Positions 44,039-53,799 are shown, counted from the stretch's first letter. The stretch is 64,000 nt of DNA from Phenylobacterium sp. RIFCSPHIGHO2_01_FULL_69_31 (GCF_001824475.1 NZ_MHXN01000033.1:44865-108864); one strand, 5' to 3'. Numbers and translations are program-made. Notes: generated by a model from the sequence alone, not told the origin.

Positions 44039-45999
44039 TCGCCGAAGCCGGCGCTTTTGCGCTGATCCTGGCGCTGGCGCTCTCGATCGCCCAGGTCCTG
44101 CTGTCGGTGGCCGGTCGCGTCCGGCGCTCGGCGCCGCTGGCCGGCGCAGGCGAGGGGGCGGCGCTGGCGGCCTTCCTGGCCGTTGCCGCAGCCTTCGCGG
44201 CCCTGATGCACGCCTTCGTGGTCTCGGACTTCTCGGTCGAGAACGTGGCGGCCAACTCCCATTCCGCCAAGCCGCTGCTGTACCGCGTGGCCGGGACCTG
44301 GGGCAGCCACGAGGGCTCCATGCTGCTGTGGTGCCTCGCCTTGACGGGGTTCGGCGCCGCGGTGGCGGGGCTGGGGCGCGACCTGCCGCGCGGCCTGCGG
44401 GCGATGACGGTTGCGACCCAGGGACTGCTGGGGACCGTGTTCCTGGCCTATACGGTCTTCGCATCCAACCCGCTGGCGCGGCTCCTGACGCCGCCCGCCG
44501 AGGGGCGCTCGCTAAATCCGCTGCTGCAGGACCCGGCGCTCGCGGTCCACCCGCCGTTCCTCTACGCCGGCTATGTCGGCATGTCGGTGGTGTTCTCGCT
44601 CGCAGTGGCGGCCCTGGTGGAAGGCCGGATCGACGCGGCCTGGTCGCGCTGGGTGCGTCCCTGGACGCTGGCGGCGTGGAGCATGCTGACGGTCGGCATC
44701 ACCCTCGGCGCCTTCTGGGCCTACTACGAGCTGGGCTGGGGCGGCTGGTGGTTCTGGGACCCGGTGGAGAACGCCAGCTTCATGCCCTGGCTGATCGCCA
44801 CGGCCCTGCTGCATTCGGCGGTGGTCACTGAGAAGCGGGGCGCGCTCGCGGGCTGGACCGTGTTCCTGGCGCTGGCCGCGTTCACCTTCTCGATGCTGGG
44901 GGCCTTCCTCGTGCGCTCCGGGGTCCTGACGTCGGTGCACGCCTTCGCGGTCGACCCGACCCGGGGCGTCCTGCTGCTGATCATCCTGGCGGTCACGGCC
45001 GGGCTGGGCTTTAGCCTCTTTGCCTGGCGCGCGCCAACCCTCGGGCAGGGCGGCATGTTCGCCCCGGTGAGTCGGGAGAGCGCGCTGGTGCTCAACAACA
45101 TCCTGCTGGCCGCAGCGACCGCCACCGTCCTCCTGGGCACGCTCTATCCCCTGATCCGCGAGGCGATGAGCGGCGAGGCCATCTCGGTCGGGCCGCCCTA
45201 CTTCAACCTGACCTTCACCCCGCTGATGGCGGCGCTGTTGATCCTGCTGCCGGCCGGGCCGCTGCTGGCCTGGAAGCGCGGGGACGCCAAGGGCGTCGTC
45301 CAACGGCTCTGGATCGCGGCCCTGGCCGCCGCGGCCACGGGCCTGCTGGCGCTGGCCGTCGTCAACCCCAAGAAGGCGTTCGGGGTGCTGGGCGTGGCGC
45401 TGGGCGGCTGGCTGATCGCCGGGGCCCTGGCCGAGATCGTGGAACGCACCCGGGCCTTCAGGGCGCCCGCGGCCGAGAGCTGGCGGCGACTCACCGGATT
45501 GCCGCGGGGCGCCTGGGGGATGACGCTGGCGCACCTGGGCCTGGGCGTCTTCGTGCTCGGCGCGGTGTTCGAGACCACCTGGAAGGTCGAGGCTGCCGAG
45601 GCCTTGCCGGTGGGCGGCAGCCTGGACGTCGGGGCCTACCACGTCACGCTCGAGGCCGTTCGGCCGGTGACCGGTCCGAACTACGACGCTGACCGCGGCG
45701 CGATCACCGTCACCCGGAACGGCCGGCCGGTATGCGAGGCGGCGCCCGAACGCCGGCTCTACACCGTTGGCGGGCAGACCACCTCCGAGGTCGGCCTCTG
45801 CTACCGCGGGATGAGCCACATCTACGTGGTGCTGGGCGAGCGGCGCGACGGCGGGACCTACCTCGTCCGCGCGTACTGGAACCCCTGGGCCAGCCTGATC
45901 TTCCTCGGGCCGGCGATCATGGCCGTGGGCGGCCTGATCTCGCTCTCGGACCGGCGCCTGCGCCTCGGCGTCGGTCGCCGGAAGGCGCGGGCGGCGTGA
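44035..45999 (+). CDS. ccmF: Cytochrome c haem lyase subunit CcmF (CycK)
   Basis: Polytopic membrane protein of 654 residues with about 14 segments. The haem-handling tryptophan-rich motif is GWGGWWFWDPVENASFMPW (the WWD domain), with flanking periplasmic histidines (for example in AVHPPFLYAGYV and the SAVVTEKRG region). CcmF is the lyase core that joins haem to the CXXCH motif together with CcmH and CcmI. The ATG at 44035 overlaps ccmE's stop (ATGA), which corrects an upstream open frame. Its end overlaps the ccmH GTG. Confidence 0.93.
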   Translation: MIAEAGAFALILALALSIAQVLLSVAGRVRRSAPLAGAGEGAALAAFLAVAAAFAALMHAFVVSDFSVENVAANSHSAKPLLYRVAGTWGSHEGSMLLWCLALTGFGAAVAGLGRDLPRGLRAMTVATQGLLGTVFLAYTVFASNPLARLLTPPAEGRSLNPLLQDPALAVHPPFLYAGYVGMSVVFSLAVAALVEGRIDAAWSRWVRPWTLAAWSMLTVGITLGAFWAYYELGWGGWWFWDPVENASFMPWLIATALLHSAVVTEKRGALAGWTVFLALAAFTFSMLGAFLVRSGVLTSVHAFAVDPTRGVLLLIILAVTAGLGFSLFAWRAPTLGQGGMFAPVSRESALVLNNILLAAATATVLLGTLYPLIREAMSGEAISVGPPYFNLTFTPLMAALLILLPAGPLLAWKRGDAKGVVQRLWIAALAAAATGLLALAVVNPKKAFGVLGVALGGWLIAGALAEIVERTRAFRAPAAESWRRLTGLPRGAWGMTLAHLGLGVFVLGAVFETTWKVEAAEALPVGGSLDVGAYHVTLEAVRPVTGPNYDADRGAITVTRNGRPVCEAAPERRLYTVGGQTTSEVGLCYRGMSHIYVVLGERRDGGTYLVRAYWNPWASLIFLGPAIMAVGGLISLSDRRLRLGVGRRKARAA

Positions 46000-46466
46000 G
46001 GCTGCGGCTCATCCTGGCGGCGCTGGCGGGCATGGCCTGCGTCGCCGCGGCGTCCGATCCGGCCGAACGGCTGCCCGACCCGGCGCAGGAAGCCCAGGCG
46101 CGCGAGATCTTCCGCGATGTGCGCTGCCTGGTCTGCCAAAACGAGTCGATTGACGACAGCGAGGCCGAGCTGGCCCGCGACCTGCGGCAGATCGTCCGCG
46201 AGCAGGTCAAGGCGGGCAAGAGCGAGACTCAGATCAAGGCGTTCCTGACCGACCGCTACGGCGAGTTCGTGCTGCTGACGCCCCGCTTCTCGGCGGGCAA
46301 CCTCGCCCTGTGGGGCGTGCCCTTCCTGGTGGTGGCCGCCGGCGTCGCGCTTCTGTTCGTCCGGCTGCGGAAGCGCACATTGGACGCAGAACTCACGCCC
46401 TTGGAAGCAGAACGCTTGCGTCGCCTGGACGAGCGGGAAACACCCCGACACGATCCCGCCAAATAA
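45996..46466 (+). CDS. ccmH: Cytochrome c maturation thioredoxin-like CcmH (CycL)
   Basis: Membrane-anchored reductase of 156 residues. A leader (LRLILAALAGMACVAAAS) precedes the periplasmic three-helix domain with the redox motif RCLVCQNESI (Cys44 and Cys47) and a C-terminal helix (NLALWGVPFLVVAAGVALLF). CcmH reduces apocytochrome c so that CcmF can attach haem. The GTG at 45996 overlaps ccmF's stop. The separate thioredoxin CcmG is not in this operon, as is usual for alphaproteobacterial cycHJKL. Confidence 0.9.
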   Translation: MRLRLILAALAGMACVAAASDPAERLPDPAQEAQAREIFRDVRCLVCQNESIDDSEAELARDLRQIVREQVKAGKSETQIKAFLTDRYGEFVLLTPRFSAGNLALWGVPFLVVAAGVALLFVRLRKRTLDAELTPLEAERLRRLDERETPRHDPAK

Positions 46467-46693
46467 TGGACGCGAAGCCGCGCCATGAGCGCGGTAGGCG
46501 AGAGTGGAGGCCGACTACGCCGAAAGCGCGCACCGACGTTTGGGCGAGCCCTTCTTTTCTGCTGCGTTTGGAACAGGAGAGCTCGGCGTGACCTAAACGT
46601 AACTTGAGGGGCGTTGCACTTCGGTGCATCCGACCTAGGTTGTTTGGGCGCGATCCGCATTCTCGAATGGGTCGCGCAGGGAAACGAAGGCTT

Positions 46694-48265
46694 ATGACTT
46701 CAAAGAAGACCGGTTACCTCCTGGGCGCTGTCGCCGGCGCCGGCGTCATGGCCGCCGCGGTTGCGGGGGCGGGCGTACAGCTTCCCTCCGCCCACGCCCA
46801 ATTGCCGAACGGAGGCCTGATCAAGGCCTCGACGGTCCCCATCTTCGCGCCCCCGCCGGGCGCTCCTATGTCCTTCGCCGACATCTTCGACCGCGTCTCG
46901 CCTGCGGTGGTGTCGATCAATGTGACCAGCCGGGTGGATACCAGCGCCCTGCGCCAGATTCCCGGCCTGCCCTTCGTTCTGCCGGGACCGCGCGGCGGCG
47001 GTCAGGACGACGAGGAGGATGGTGATCAGGGCGGGCGCACCGAGCGCGGCCAGCCTCGCCTGCCGACCCAGCAGTCGTCGGGCTCCGGCTTCTTCATCTC
47101 GGCCGACGGCTACATCGTCACGAACAACCACGTGGTCGAGAACGCCGAGAGCATCAAGGTCGTCCTGAAGGACGAGACCGAGCTCGACGCCGAGGTCGTG
47201 GGCCGCGACGAGGCCACGGACCTGGCGGTGCTCAAGGTGAAGGGCCGCGCCGGGCCGTTCCCGTTCGTGAACTTCGAGAACGCGGGCAAGCCGCGTGTGG
47301 GTGACTGGGTCATCACTGTGGGCAACCCGTTCGGCCTGGGCGGCACGGCCACGGCCGGGATCGTCTCGGCCTATGGCCGCGACATCGGCGAGACCTTCGT
47401 CGACTACATCCAGATCGACGCGCCCATCAACCGGGGCAACTCGGGCGGCCCGACGTTCGACGTCTATGGCCGCGTGATCGGCGTGAACACCGCTATCTTC
47501 TCGCCGTCCGGCGGTTCGGTGGGCATCGGCTTTGCCATCCCGTCCGAAGTGGCCGAGACGGTCACCAAGCAGCTGATCAGCGGCGGCAAGATCGAGCGCG
47601 GCTATATCGGCGCCACGATCCAGAACTTCACCACCGAGATGGCGGAGGCCCAGGGCCTCGCGAACCAGCGGGGCGCCATCGTCGCCGACATCTCGCCGGG
47701 CGGCCCCTCGCAACGCGCCGGCCTCCAGATCGGCGATGTGGTCGTGGCGGTGAACGGCGTGGCCGTGAAGAGCTCGTCCGACCTCACCCGCCAGGTGGCC
47801 CGCGTGCGCGCCGGCGAGAACCTGCGGCTGGACGTGATCCGCGACGGCAAGCGCCGCAACGTGGATGTCCGCTCTGGCGTACGTCCGTCCGAGCGCGAAC
47901 TGGCCGCCAATGACAATACCGGTCCGGGTGGCCGCCCGGGCGCCCCCGGGACCGCGCCTGGCGCCGGTGCGCCGGTGCTCGGCATGTCGCTCGGCCCGCT
48001 GGACGACACGGCCCGCAATCGCCTGAACCTGCCAGCCACCGTGCGTGGCGCCCTTGTGGAGAACGTCGACCAGGCCTCCGACGCGGGCACGAAGGGCCTG
48101 CGCCGCGGTGACGTCATCACCCTGGCCAACGGCCGGGCGGTGGCGCAGCCGACCGATCTGGCCGCCATCGTCGACGAGGCCAAGAAGGCGGGCCGCTCCA
48201 GCGTGCTGGTCGGCGTGTACCGCAATGGCCGCACCGCCTTCCTGCCGATCAAGGTTTCGGGGTAG
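46694..48265 (+). CDS. degP: DegP/MucD-type periplasmic serine protease
   Basis: HtrA-family protease of 523 residues. Leader (YLLGAVAGAGVMAAAVAGAGV...AHA), protease domain with His146 in VTNNHVVEN, Asp176 in EATDLAVLKV and Ser250 in RGNSGGPTFD, then two PDZ domains (GYIGATIQNFTTEMAEAQGL; LGMSLGPLDDTARNRLN). A Gly/Asp-rich acidic loop (residues ~95-125, RGGGQDDEEDG...) precedes His146. It degrades misfolded periplasmic proteins. ATG at 46694 is after gaagg. The 227-base gap before it holds its promoter; its place between cycHJKL and the two-component pair is the classical alphaproteobacterial order. Confidence 0.92.
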   Translation: MTSKKTGYLLGAVAGAGVMAAAVAGAGVQLPSAHAQLPNGGLIKASTVPIFAPPPGAPMSFADIFDRVSPAVVSINVTSRVDTSALRQIPGLPFVLPGPRGGGQDDEEDGDQGGRTERGQPRLPTQQSSGSGFFISADGYIVTNNHVVENAESIKVVLKDETELDAEVVGRDEATDLAVLKVKGRAGPFPFVNFENAGKPRVGDWVITVGNPFGLGGTATAGIVSAYGRDIGETFVDYIQIDAPINRGNSGGPTFDVYGRVIGVNTAIFSPSGGSVGIGFAIPSEVAETVTKQLISGGKIERGYIGATIQNFTTEMAEAQGLANQRGAIVADISPGGPSQRAGLQIGDVVVAVNGVAVKSSSDLTRQVARVRAGENLRLDVIRDGKRRNVDVRSGVRPSERELAANDNTGPGGRPGAPGTAPGAGAPVLGMSLGPLDDTARNRLNLPATVRGALVENVDQASDAGTKGLRRGDVITLANGRAVAQPTDLAAIVDEAKKAGRSSVLVGVYRNGRTAFLPIKVSG

Positions 48266-48293
48266 TTTCCGCCACGGATAGGGCGGGAATCAC

Positions 48294-48965
48294 ATGCGGA
48301 TCCTGATTGTCGAGGACGATCTCGAAGCGGCCGAAGCCATGGCGCGCGGCCTGACCGAGGCCGGCCACGACTGCGTTCGCGGGGCGGACGGCGAGGAGGG
48401 CCTCGCCGCCGCCCGGGACGGCGAGTTCGACGTGATGATCGTCGACCGCATGATGCCCAGGATGGACGGCCTGACCCTCGTCGGCACGCTGCGCCGCGAG
48501 GGCGATCGCACGCCGGTGCTGTTCCTGTCGGCCCTGGGCGAGGTCGGCGACCGGGTGGACGGCCTGCAGGCCGGCGGCGACGACTACCTGGTCAAGCCCT
48601 ACGCCTTCCCCGAGTTGATCGCCCGCATCGAGGCCCTGGCCCGGCGGCGGGACACCGGCTCGGTCCAGACGCTGCTCAAGGTGGGCGAGCTGGAGATGGA
48701 CCTGATCGCAAGGACGGTTCACCGCTCCGGCAAGGAGATCGACCTCCAGCCGCGGGAGTTCCAGCTTCTGGAGTTCATGATGCGCCACGCCGGCCAGTCG
48801 GTGACCCGCACCATGCTGCTGGAGAAGGTCTGGCACTACCATTTCGATCCGCAGACCAACGTCATCGACGTCCACATCTCCCGGCTGCGGTCCAAGATCG
48901 ACAAAGGGTTCGACCGGCCGATGCTGCAGACGGTGCGCGGCGCGGGCTACCGGCTCGACGCTTAG
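48294..48965 (+). CDS. OmpR-family response regulator (FeuP-like)
   Basis: DNA-binding response regulator of 223 residues. Receiver: EDD at 7-9, phospho-acceptor Asp51 in MIVDRMMPRMDG, FLSALG and the Lys of YLVKPYAF. Effector: LQPREFQLLEFMMRHAGQSV, TRTMLLEKVWHYHFDPQT and ISRLRSKIDK. Lying between degP and glnE it occupies the position of FeuP in rhizobia, a regulator linked to cyclic glucan export and iron uptake; function is inferred from that synteny. The kinase follows after 12 bases. Confidence 0.87.
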   Translation: MRILIVEDDLEAAEAMARGLTEAGHDCVRGADGEEGLAAARDGEFDVMIVDRMMPRMDGLTLVGTLRREGDRTPVLFLSALGEVGDRVDGLQAGGDDYLVKPYAFPELIARIEALARRRDTGSVQTLLKVGELEMDLIARTVHRSGKEIDLQPREFQLLEFMMRHAGQSVTRTMLLEKVWHYHFDPQTNVIDVHISRLRSKIDKGFDRPMLQTVRGAGYRLDA

Positions 48966-48977
48966 GGAGCGCGGCGC

Positions 48978-50384
48978 GTGGCCGTGCGCATGCCGCGCAT
49001 CTTCCGGACGGCGCCCTTCCGGCTGACGCTGCTGTTCGTGCTGCTGTTCGCCAGCGCCGCGTTCGCCTTCCTGGCCTACATCTATGTGGCGACTGCCGGC
49101 GAAGCGACACGTCGGACCGACCAAGAGATCCGGCGCGAGATGCGCTCGTTGGTCGACGTCTACGACCGCGCCGGAATCGATGCGGTGAACCAGTCGCTGA
49201 TTCAGCGCGCCGCCAGCGAGAAGCCCTTTCTCTATCTGCTGCTGACCAAGGACGGACGGCGCATCTCCGGCTCCATCGAGGAGAGCCCGGTGGAGGACTT
49301 CGCCGGGGAGCCGGCCTGGGCCACCTTCCAGGTCACGGACGTCGACGCCCAGGGCCGGGAGGTGAAGCATCCAGCGCGAGGCCTGCAGCAGAAGCTCCGC
49401 GGCGGAGAAATCCTTTTCGTGGGCGCCGACGCCGGCGAGGACGAGGCCTATGTGGCCCGGGTGGTCCGCGCCCTCTGGGCGTCGGTGGCCCTCGTGGTCC
49501 TGCTGGGTCTGGCGGGCGGCTTGCTGGTCAGTCGCAACGTGTCGCGGACCATGGTTGACCTGATCAGCGTCGTCGAGCGCGTCCGCAACGGCGAACAGGG
49601 CGTGCGCGCCAGGGTCCGGGGCGCGCGGGACGAGTTCGACGAGCTCGCCCAGGGGGTCAACGAGATGCTGGACCGGCTCGAACGCTCCATGCAGGGGCAC
49701 AAGCACGCCGGCGACGCCATCGCCCACGACCTGCGCTCTCCGCTGACCCGCCTGCGCGCGCGGCTTGAGACCGCTTACATTGATGTGGAGGCGGGCAAGG
49801 GCAACGCCGAGGAGGCCCTGGCCCAGGCGCTGGAGGACACGGACGGGGTGCTGAAGACCTTCGGCGCGGTGCTGTCGATCGCCCGCCTGCAGGCCGCCGG
49901 CCAAGCACCCAACCCCACCCTCTTCGACCCGGCGGACCTGGCCGCCGACATCAGCGAACTCTACGAGCCCTTCTGCGAAGAGAAGGACATCGAGTATGCG
50001 GCCGAAATCGCCAAGGACCTGACCGTCCGGGGCAACCGCGAGTTCCTGGCCCAGGCGCTGGCCAACATCCTCGACAACGCCGTGAAGTACACGCCGGCGG
50101 GCGGCGCCATCATGCTGCGCGTGCGGCGTCGGTCGTCGGGCGAGGTGGAGTTCTCCGTGACCGATACCGGACCGGGCGTGCCGGACGAGGACCGCGAACG
50201 GGTGATCCAGCGCTTCGTCCGCCTGGAGAACAGCCGCAACGAGCCGGGGGCGGGCCTTGGCCTGTCGCTGGTGGCGGCCGTGGCCGAGGCCCACGGCGGG
50301 CGGCTGGAACTGTCCGAGGGGCCGGGAAAGGTTGGCGAGATGGGCCCCGGCCTGCGCGTGGCCTTCATCCTGCCCCGCGCCTAA
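48978..50384 (+). CDS. Sensor histidine kinase (FeuQ-like)
   Basis: Membrane kinase of 468 residues. Membrane segments near FRLTLLFVLLFASAAFAFLAYIY and VALVVLLGLAGGLLV frame a periplasmic loop of ~135 residues; HAMP (DLISVVERVRNGEQGVRARV) and the H-box AIAHDLRSPLTRLRARLE follow; the HATPase domain ends with DTGPGVPDEDRER and GAGLGLSLV. The GTG at 48978 is eight bases past an agggag box. Pair with the preceding regulator is clear from the 12-base gap. Periplasmic signal unknown. Ends with a four-base convergent overlap with the doxX gene. Confidence 0.87.
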   Translation: MAVRMPRIFRTAPFRLTLLFVLLFASAAFAFLAYIYVATAGEATRRTDQEIRREMRSLVDVYDRAGIDAVNQSLIQRAASEKPFLYLLLTKDGRRISGSIEESPVEDFAGEPAWATFQVTDVDAQGREVKHPARGLQQKLRGGEILFVGADAGEDEAYVARVVRALWASVALVVLLGLAGGLLVSRNVSRTMVDLISVVERVRNGEQGVRARVRGARDEFDELAQGVNEMLDRLERSMQGHKHAGDAIAHDLRSPLTRLRARLETAYIDVEAGKGNAEEALAQALEDTDGVLKTFGAVLSIARLQAAGQAPNPTLFDPADLAADISELYEPFCEEKDIEYAAEIAKDLTVRGNREFLAQALANILDNAVKYTPAGGAIMLRVRRRSSGEVEFSVTDTGPGVPDEDRERVIQRFVRLENSRNEPGAGLGLSLVAAVAEAHGGRLELSEGPGKVGEMGPGLRVAFILPRA

Positions 50385-50800
50385 CGGCGCTCCAGCACGC
50401 GATCTACCGAGAATCGCCCCGGCCCGTGGGTGGCCAGCACCAGGCCGATGAGCACCAGGCATTGCGAGCCGAATGATCCGCGCCACCCCTGCAGATGATC
50501 GACCATCACGATGGCGACGACGAAGTTCAGCGCGCAGGCCAGGCCGGCCCAGCGGGTCGCCAGGCCCAGGATGAACAGCACGCCGATGCCGAGTTGCAGC
50601 CAGACATCGAAGGGGGCGAGCAGCTCGGGCATGGGAAAGCCGAACTGATCCAGGAACTTGACGAAGGTCGCCATGTGCTCGGCGCTGGTGATGTTGTCCC
50701 AGACGCCCCAGACTAGGAACGCGCCCACGCCGAGGCGCAGGGCCAGGAAGGCGAGGTCGGTTCCGGCAGCGAGATGGGGAAGCGTGATGAGACGGTTCAT
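50381..50800 (-). CDS. DoxX family membrane protein
   Basis: Membrane protein of 139 residues with four hydrophobic segments of the DoxX type (LAFLALRLGVGAFLVWGVWD at the start, LLAPFDVWLQLGIGVLFILG in the middle, LVLIGLVLATHGPGRFSVD at the end). The family includes subunits of thiosulfate:quinone oxidoreductase and oxidative-stress membrane complexes. The conserved GPGRFSVD motif near the C terminus is typical. It is divergent from glnE with only 23 bases between the starts. No redox partner is adjacent. Confidence 0.82.
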   Translation of the reverse strand: MNRLITLPHLAAGTDLAFLALRLGVGAFLVWGVWDNITSAEHMATFVKFLDQFGFPMPELLAPFDVWLQLGIGVLFILGLATRWAGLACALNFVVAIVMVDHLQGWRGSFGSQCLVLIGLVLATHGPGRFSVDRVLERR

Positions 50801-50823
50801 TGCAGCGGCCCTCCGACGTCCTG

Positions 50824-53748
50824 ATGATGGGTGACATGAGTCCCGACGGAACCGGAACGCAACGCCTGGCCGCCCGCCTACAGCCCTGCGGCCCCCTGCT
50901 CGACGCCAAGGCTGCCGAACGGCTGCGCGGCGTCGTGGCCAACCGGATCTGGACGCCAGAGCTGGATCAGGCGTGGCCGGCGCTGGCGCCGGTGTTCGGC
51001 GCATCGCCCTATCTCGCGGGTCTCGCCCGGCGCGACCCCGAGCGCCTGGCCGCGCTGCTGGCGGACGATCCCGAGGCCCGGCTGGCTGACATCCTGGCCC
51101 GCACCGCGGCCGTGGCCGATGTGCTGCCCGAAGCGGCCCAGGCTCCGCTGCGGCTGCTCAAGCAGGAGCTTCACCTGCTGACCGCCCTCGCCGACCTGGG
51201 CGGGGTCTGGGACCTGGACCAGGTAACCTCGGCGCTCACCCGCTTCGCCGACGCCGCGGTGACGGCGGCGCTGACCTCGGCCGCGCGCGGCGAGCTGGAG
51301 GCCGGCCGCCTGGCCCGCCTCGGCGAGGGCGACGGCGGGCCCGTGCCGGGCTGGTTCTGCATCGCCATGGGCAAGCAGGGCGCCTACGAGCTGAACTATT
51401 CCAGCGACATCGACGTCTCGGTCTTCTTCGAGCCGGAGCCGCTGGCCGAGGTGGTCGCCGAGGGCGTCGAACTGCAGGCCTTCGCGGTGCGGCTGACCCA
51501 GCGGGTGTCGGACCTGATGCAGGCGCGGACGCCCGACGGCTACGTCTTCCGCATGGACCTGCGGCTGCGTCCCGACCCGTCCTCGACGCCGCCGGCGGTG
51601 CCGGTGCCCGCCGCGCTCGAATACTATGAGACCGTCGGCCAGAACTGGGAGCGCGCCGCCTTCATCAAGGCCCGCGCCTGCGCCGGCGACATGGCCGCGG
51701 CGGAGCGCTTCCTGGCCGAGCTCTCGCCCTACATCTGGCGCAAGAATCTCGATTTCGCGGCCATCGCCGACATCCACTCGATCAAGCGCCAGATCCACGC
51801 CCACAAGGTCGACGAGCGGGTGTCGGCCAAGGGCGTCGACCTGAAGCTGGGCCGGGGCGGCATTCGCGAGATCGAGTTCTACGTCCAGACCCAGCAACTG
51901 ATCCTGGGCGGCCGCCACCCGGAGCTGCGCAGTTCCCGGACCTTGGACGCGCTTGCCGCCCTGGCGCAGGCCGGCCACGTCACCCGGGCGACCGCCGCGG
52001 AACTCACGGACGCCTACCGACGCCTGCGCGCCGTCGAGCATCGGATCCAGATGCTGGAAGACGAGCAAACCCACAAGCTGCCCGAGTCCGACGTCGACCG
52101 CCGCCGGGTGGCCGCGCTGTCCGGCCCCGCGCCGCTCCGCAGTTTCGACGCCGAGATCACCCGCACCCTGAAGGCGGTGAACGCCCGTTACGCCGAACTC
52201 TTCCCGGACGAGGAGCCCCTGTCGTCGCGCTTCGGCAGCCTGGTGTTCACCGGCGTCGACGACGATCCGGAGACGCTGGCCACCATCGGCCGCATGGGCT
52301 TCTCCAACCCGGCCCGCGTGTCGCAGACCATCCGCGCGTGGCACCATGGCCACGTGGCGGCCACCCGCACCGAGCGCGGCCGCGAGCTGTTCACCCGTTT
52401 GGCGCCGCGCCTGCTGGAGGCCGCGCACGCCACCGGCGCGCCGGACGTCGCTTTCAACCGGTTCTGCGACTTCTTCGGCGGCATTAGCAGCGGGGTGCAA
52501 CTGCAGTCGCTGTTCCTGGCCCAGCCGAAGCTGTTCGAGCTGGTGGTCCAGGTGCTGGCCTTCGCGCCGAAGCTGGCGAACACCCTGGCCCGTCGCCCTG
52601 CGGCCATCGACGCCATGGTGGACCCCGACTTCTTCAGCGAGATCGAGATCGCCGCCGAGCGCGCGGACATGCAAAGTGCCGTCGCCCGGGCCGGCGGCTT
52701 CGAGGCGGCCATGGACGTGGTTCGCCGCCTCCACCGCGAACAGGCTTTCCGGGTCGGCGTCCAGGTCATGAGCGGCGCGGCGACCGCCGAGGCGGCTGGG
52801 CGCGCCTTCGCCGACCTCGCGGACCTGTGCATCGAGAGCCTGGCGCCCGCCGCCCTGGCCGAGACCACCCGCCTCGGTGGCGAGTTTGCGGGCGAGGTGG
52901 CGGTGGTCGCCCTGGGCAAGTGCGGGTCGCGGGAGATGAGCGCCTCGTCCGACCTGGACCTGATGACCCTCTACCGCGCCACCGACCCGGCCGCCGCCTC
53001 CGCCGTGAAGGGCTGGGACGCCTCGGCGTTCTATGGCCGCTTCACCCAGCGGCTGATCGCAGCCCTGTCGAGCCCCACGGCCGAGGGGCAGCTCTACGAA
53101 GTGGATATGCAGCTTCGCCCGTCCGGCACCAAGGGACCGGTGGCGGTGAGCTTCGCGGCGTTCGACCACTACTACGAGGGCGAGGCCGAGACCTGGGAGC
53201 TGCTGGCGCTCACCCGCGCGCGGGTCGCGTGGGCCACGTCCCCCGCGTTCGCCGCCGACGCGCAGGCGGCCATCGAGGCGGCGCTGCGCCGGCCGCGCGA
53301 CCCGAAGAAGACGGCGCGCGACGTGCGCGACATGCGCAAGCTGCTGGAAGAGGAGCGTCCGCCCAAGGGCGACTGGGACCTGAAGCTCTCGCCAGGCGGG
53401 CTGGTCGACATCGAGTTCGCCGCCCAGTTCCTGCAGCTCGTCCACGCCGCGGACGGCGGGCCCCTGTCGCCCAACACCGCCGAAGCGCTGGCGGCGCTCG
53501 GGGCCGCCGGTCTGGCCGCGCCGGAGCCGCTGGAAGCCCTGCAGAGCGCCTGGCGGCTGCAGCAGAACCTGACCCAGCTCCTGAAGGTGGCCCTCGACGA
53601 CAATCCCGATCCCGGCCAGGAACCCAAGGCCTTCCAGGCCCTCCTGGCCCGGGCCGGCGAAGCGAAGACGCTCAAGGCGCTGCAGACGCGGTTGAAGGCG
53701 GCGCAGGCAGCGGCGCGGACCGCCTACCTGGCGGTGGTGAAAGCTTGA
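50824..53748 (+). CDS. glnE: Bifunctional glutamine synthetase adenylyltransferase/removase
   Basis: GlnE of 974 residues. The N-terminal domain holds the removase nucleotidyl-transferase motif GKQGAYELNYSSDIDV and the C-terminal one the adenylyl-transferase motif GKCGSREMSASSDLDL; a central regulatory region lies between, with DFFGGISSGVQLQSL. GlnE adds or removes AMP on glutamine synthetase in answer to PII. The start is unsure: ATG at 50824 or 50827 or 50836, or TTG at 50800, none with a clear ribosome binding site. Place after the FeuPQ-like pair is the usual alphaproteobacterial order. Confidence 0.92.
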   Translation: MMGDMSPDGTGTQRLAARLQPCGPLLDAKAAERLRGVVANRIWTPELDQAWPALAPVFGASPYLAGLARRDPERLAALLADDPEARLADILARTAAVADVLPEAAQAPLRLLKQELHLLTALADLGGVWDLDQVTSALTRFADAAVTAALTSAARGELEAGRLARLGEGDGGPVPGWFCIAMGKQGAYELNYSSDIDVSVFFEPEPLAEVVAEGVELQAFAVRLTQRVSDLMQARTPDGYVFRMDLRLRPDPSSTPPAVPVPAALEYYETVGQNWERAAFIKARACAGDMAAAERFLAELSPYIWRKNLDFAAIADIHSIKRQIHAHKVDERVSAKGVDLKLGRGGIREIEFYVQTQQLILGGRHPELRSSRTLDALAALAQAGHVTRATAAELTDAYRRLRAVEHRIQMLEDEQTHKLPESDVDRRRVAALSGPAPLRSFDAEITRTLKAVNARYAELFPDEEPLSSRFGSLVFTGVDDDPETLATIGRMGFSNPARVSQTIRAWHHGHVAATRTERGRELFTRLAPRLLEAAHATGAPDVAFNRFCDFFGGISSGVQLQSLFLAQPKLFELVVQVLAFAPKLANTLARRPAAIDAMVDPDFFSEIEIAAERADMQSAVARAGGFEAAMDVVRRLHREQAFRVGVQVMSGAATAEAAGRAFADLADLCIESLAPAALAETTRLGGEFAGEVAVVALGKCGSREMSASSDLDLMTLYRATDPAAASAVKGWDASAFYGRFTQRLIAALSSPTAEGQLYEVDMQLRPSGTKGPVAVSFAAFDHYYEGEAETWELLALTRARVAWATSPAFAADAQAAIEAALRRPRDPKKTARDVRDMRKLLEEERPPKGDWDLKLSPGGLVDIEFAAQFLQLVHAADGGPLSPNTAEALAALGAAGLAAPEPLEALQSAWRLQQNLTQLLKVALDDNPDPGQEPKAFQALLARAGEAKTLKALQTRLKAAQAAARTAYLAVVKA

Positions 53749-53774
53749 GCGACGGAATGAGCGCCGCGCGGCGT

Positions 53775-53799
53775 GGAACAGTTCGGGGCCCAGTAGTCG
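53775..53799 (+). promoter_or_regulatory. Possible ECF-type promoter GGAAC-N16-GTCG
   Basis: GGAAC at 53775-53779 and GTCG at 53796-53799 with 16 bases between them match the general shape of ECF sigma promoters (GGAAC, then a short GT-rich -10). It lies just before the EF-hand/sigma/anti-sigma operon and may be the self-promoter. The leader would be very short (about nine bases), so this is only a candidate. Confidence 0.35.

Noticed and set aside
42462..46466. Missing ccmG as a sign of a broken operon
   Set aside because: Alphaproteobacterial cycHJKL normally lacks the thioredoxin gene, which sits with ccmABC elsewhere.
46570..46640. Heat-shock (CTTGAG-N18-CATC) or EcfG (GGAAC...) promoter before degP
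   Set aside because: Only the -35 halves match; the -10 parts and spacing are poor. Too weak to list.
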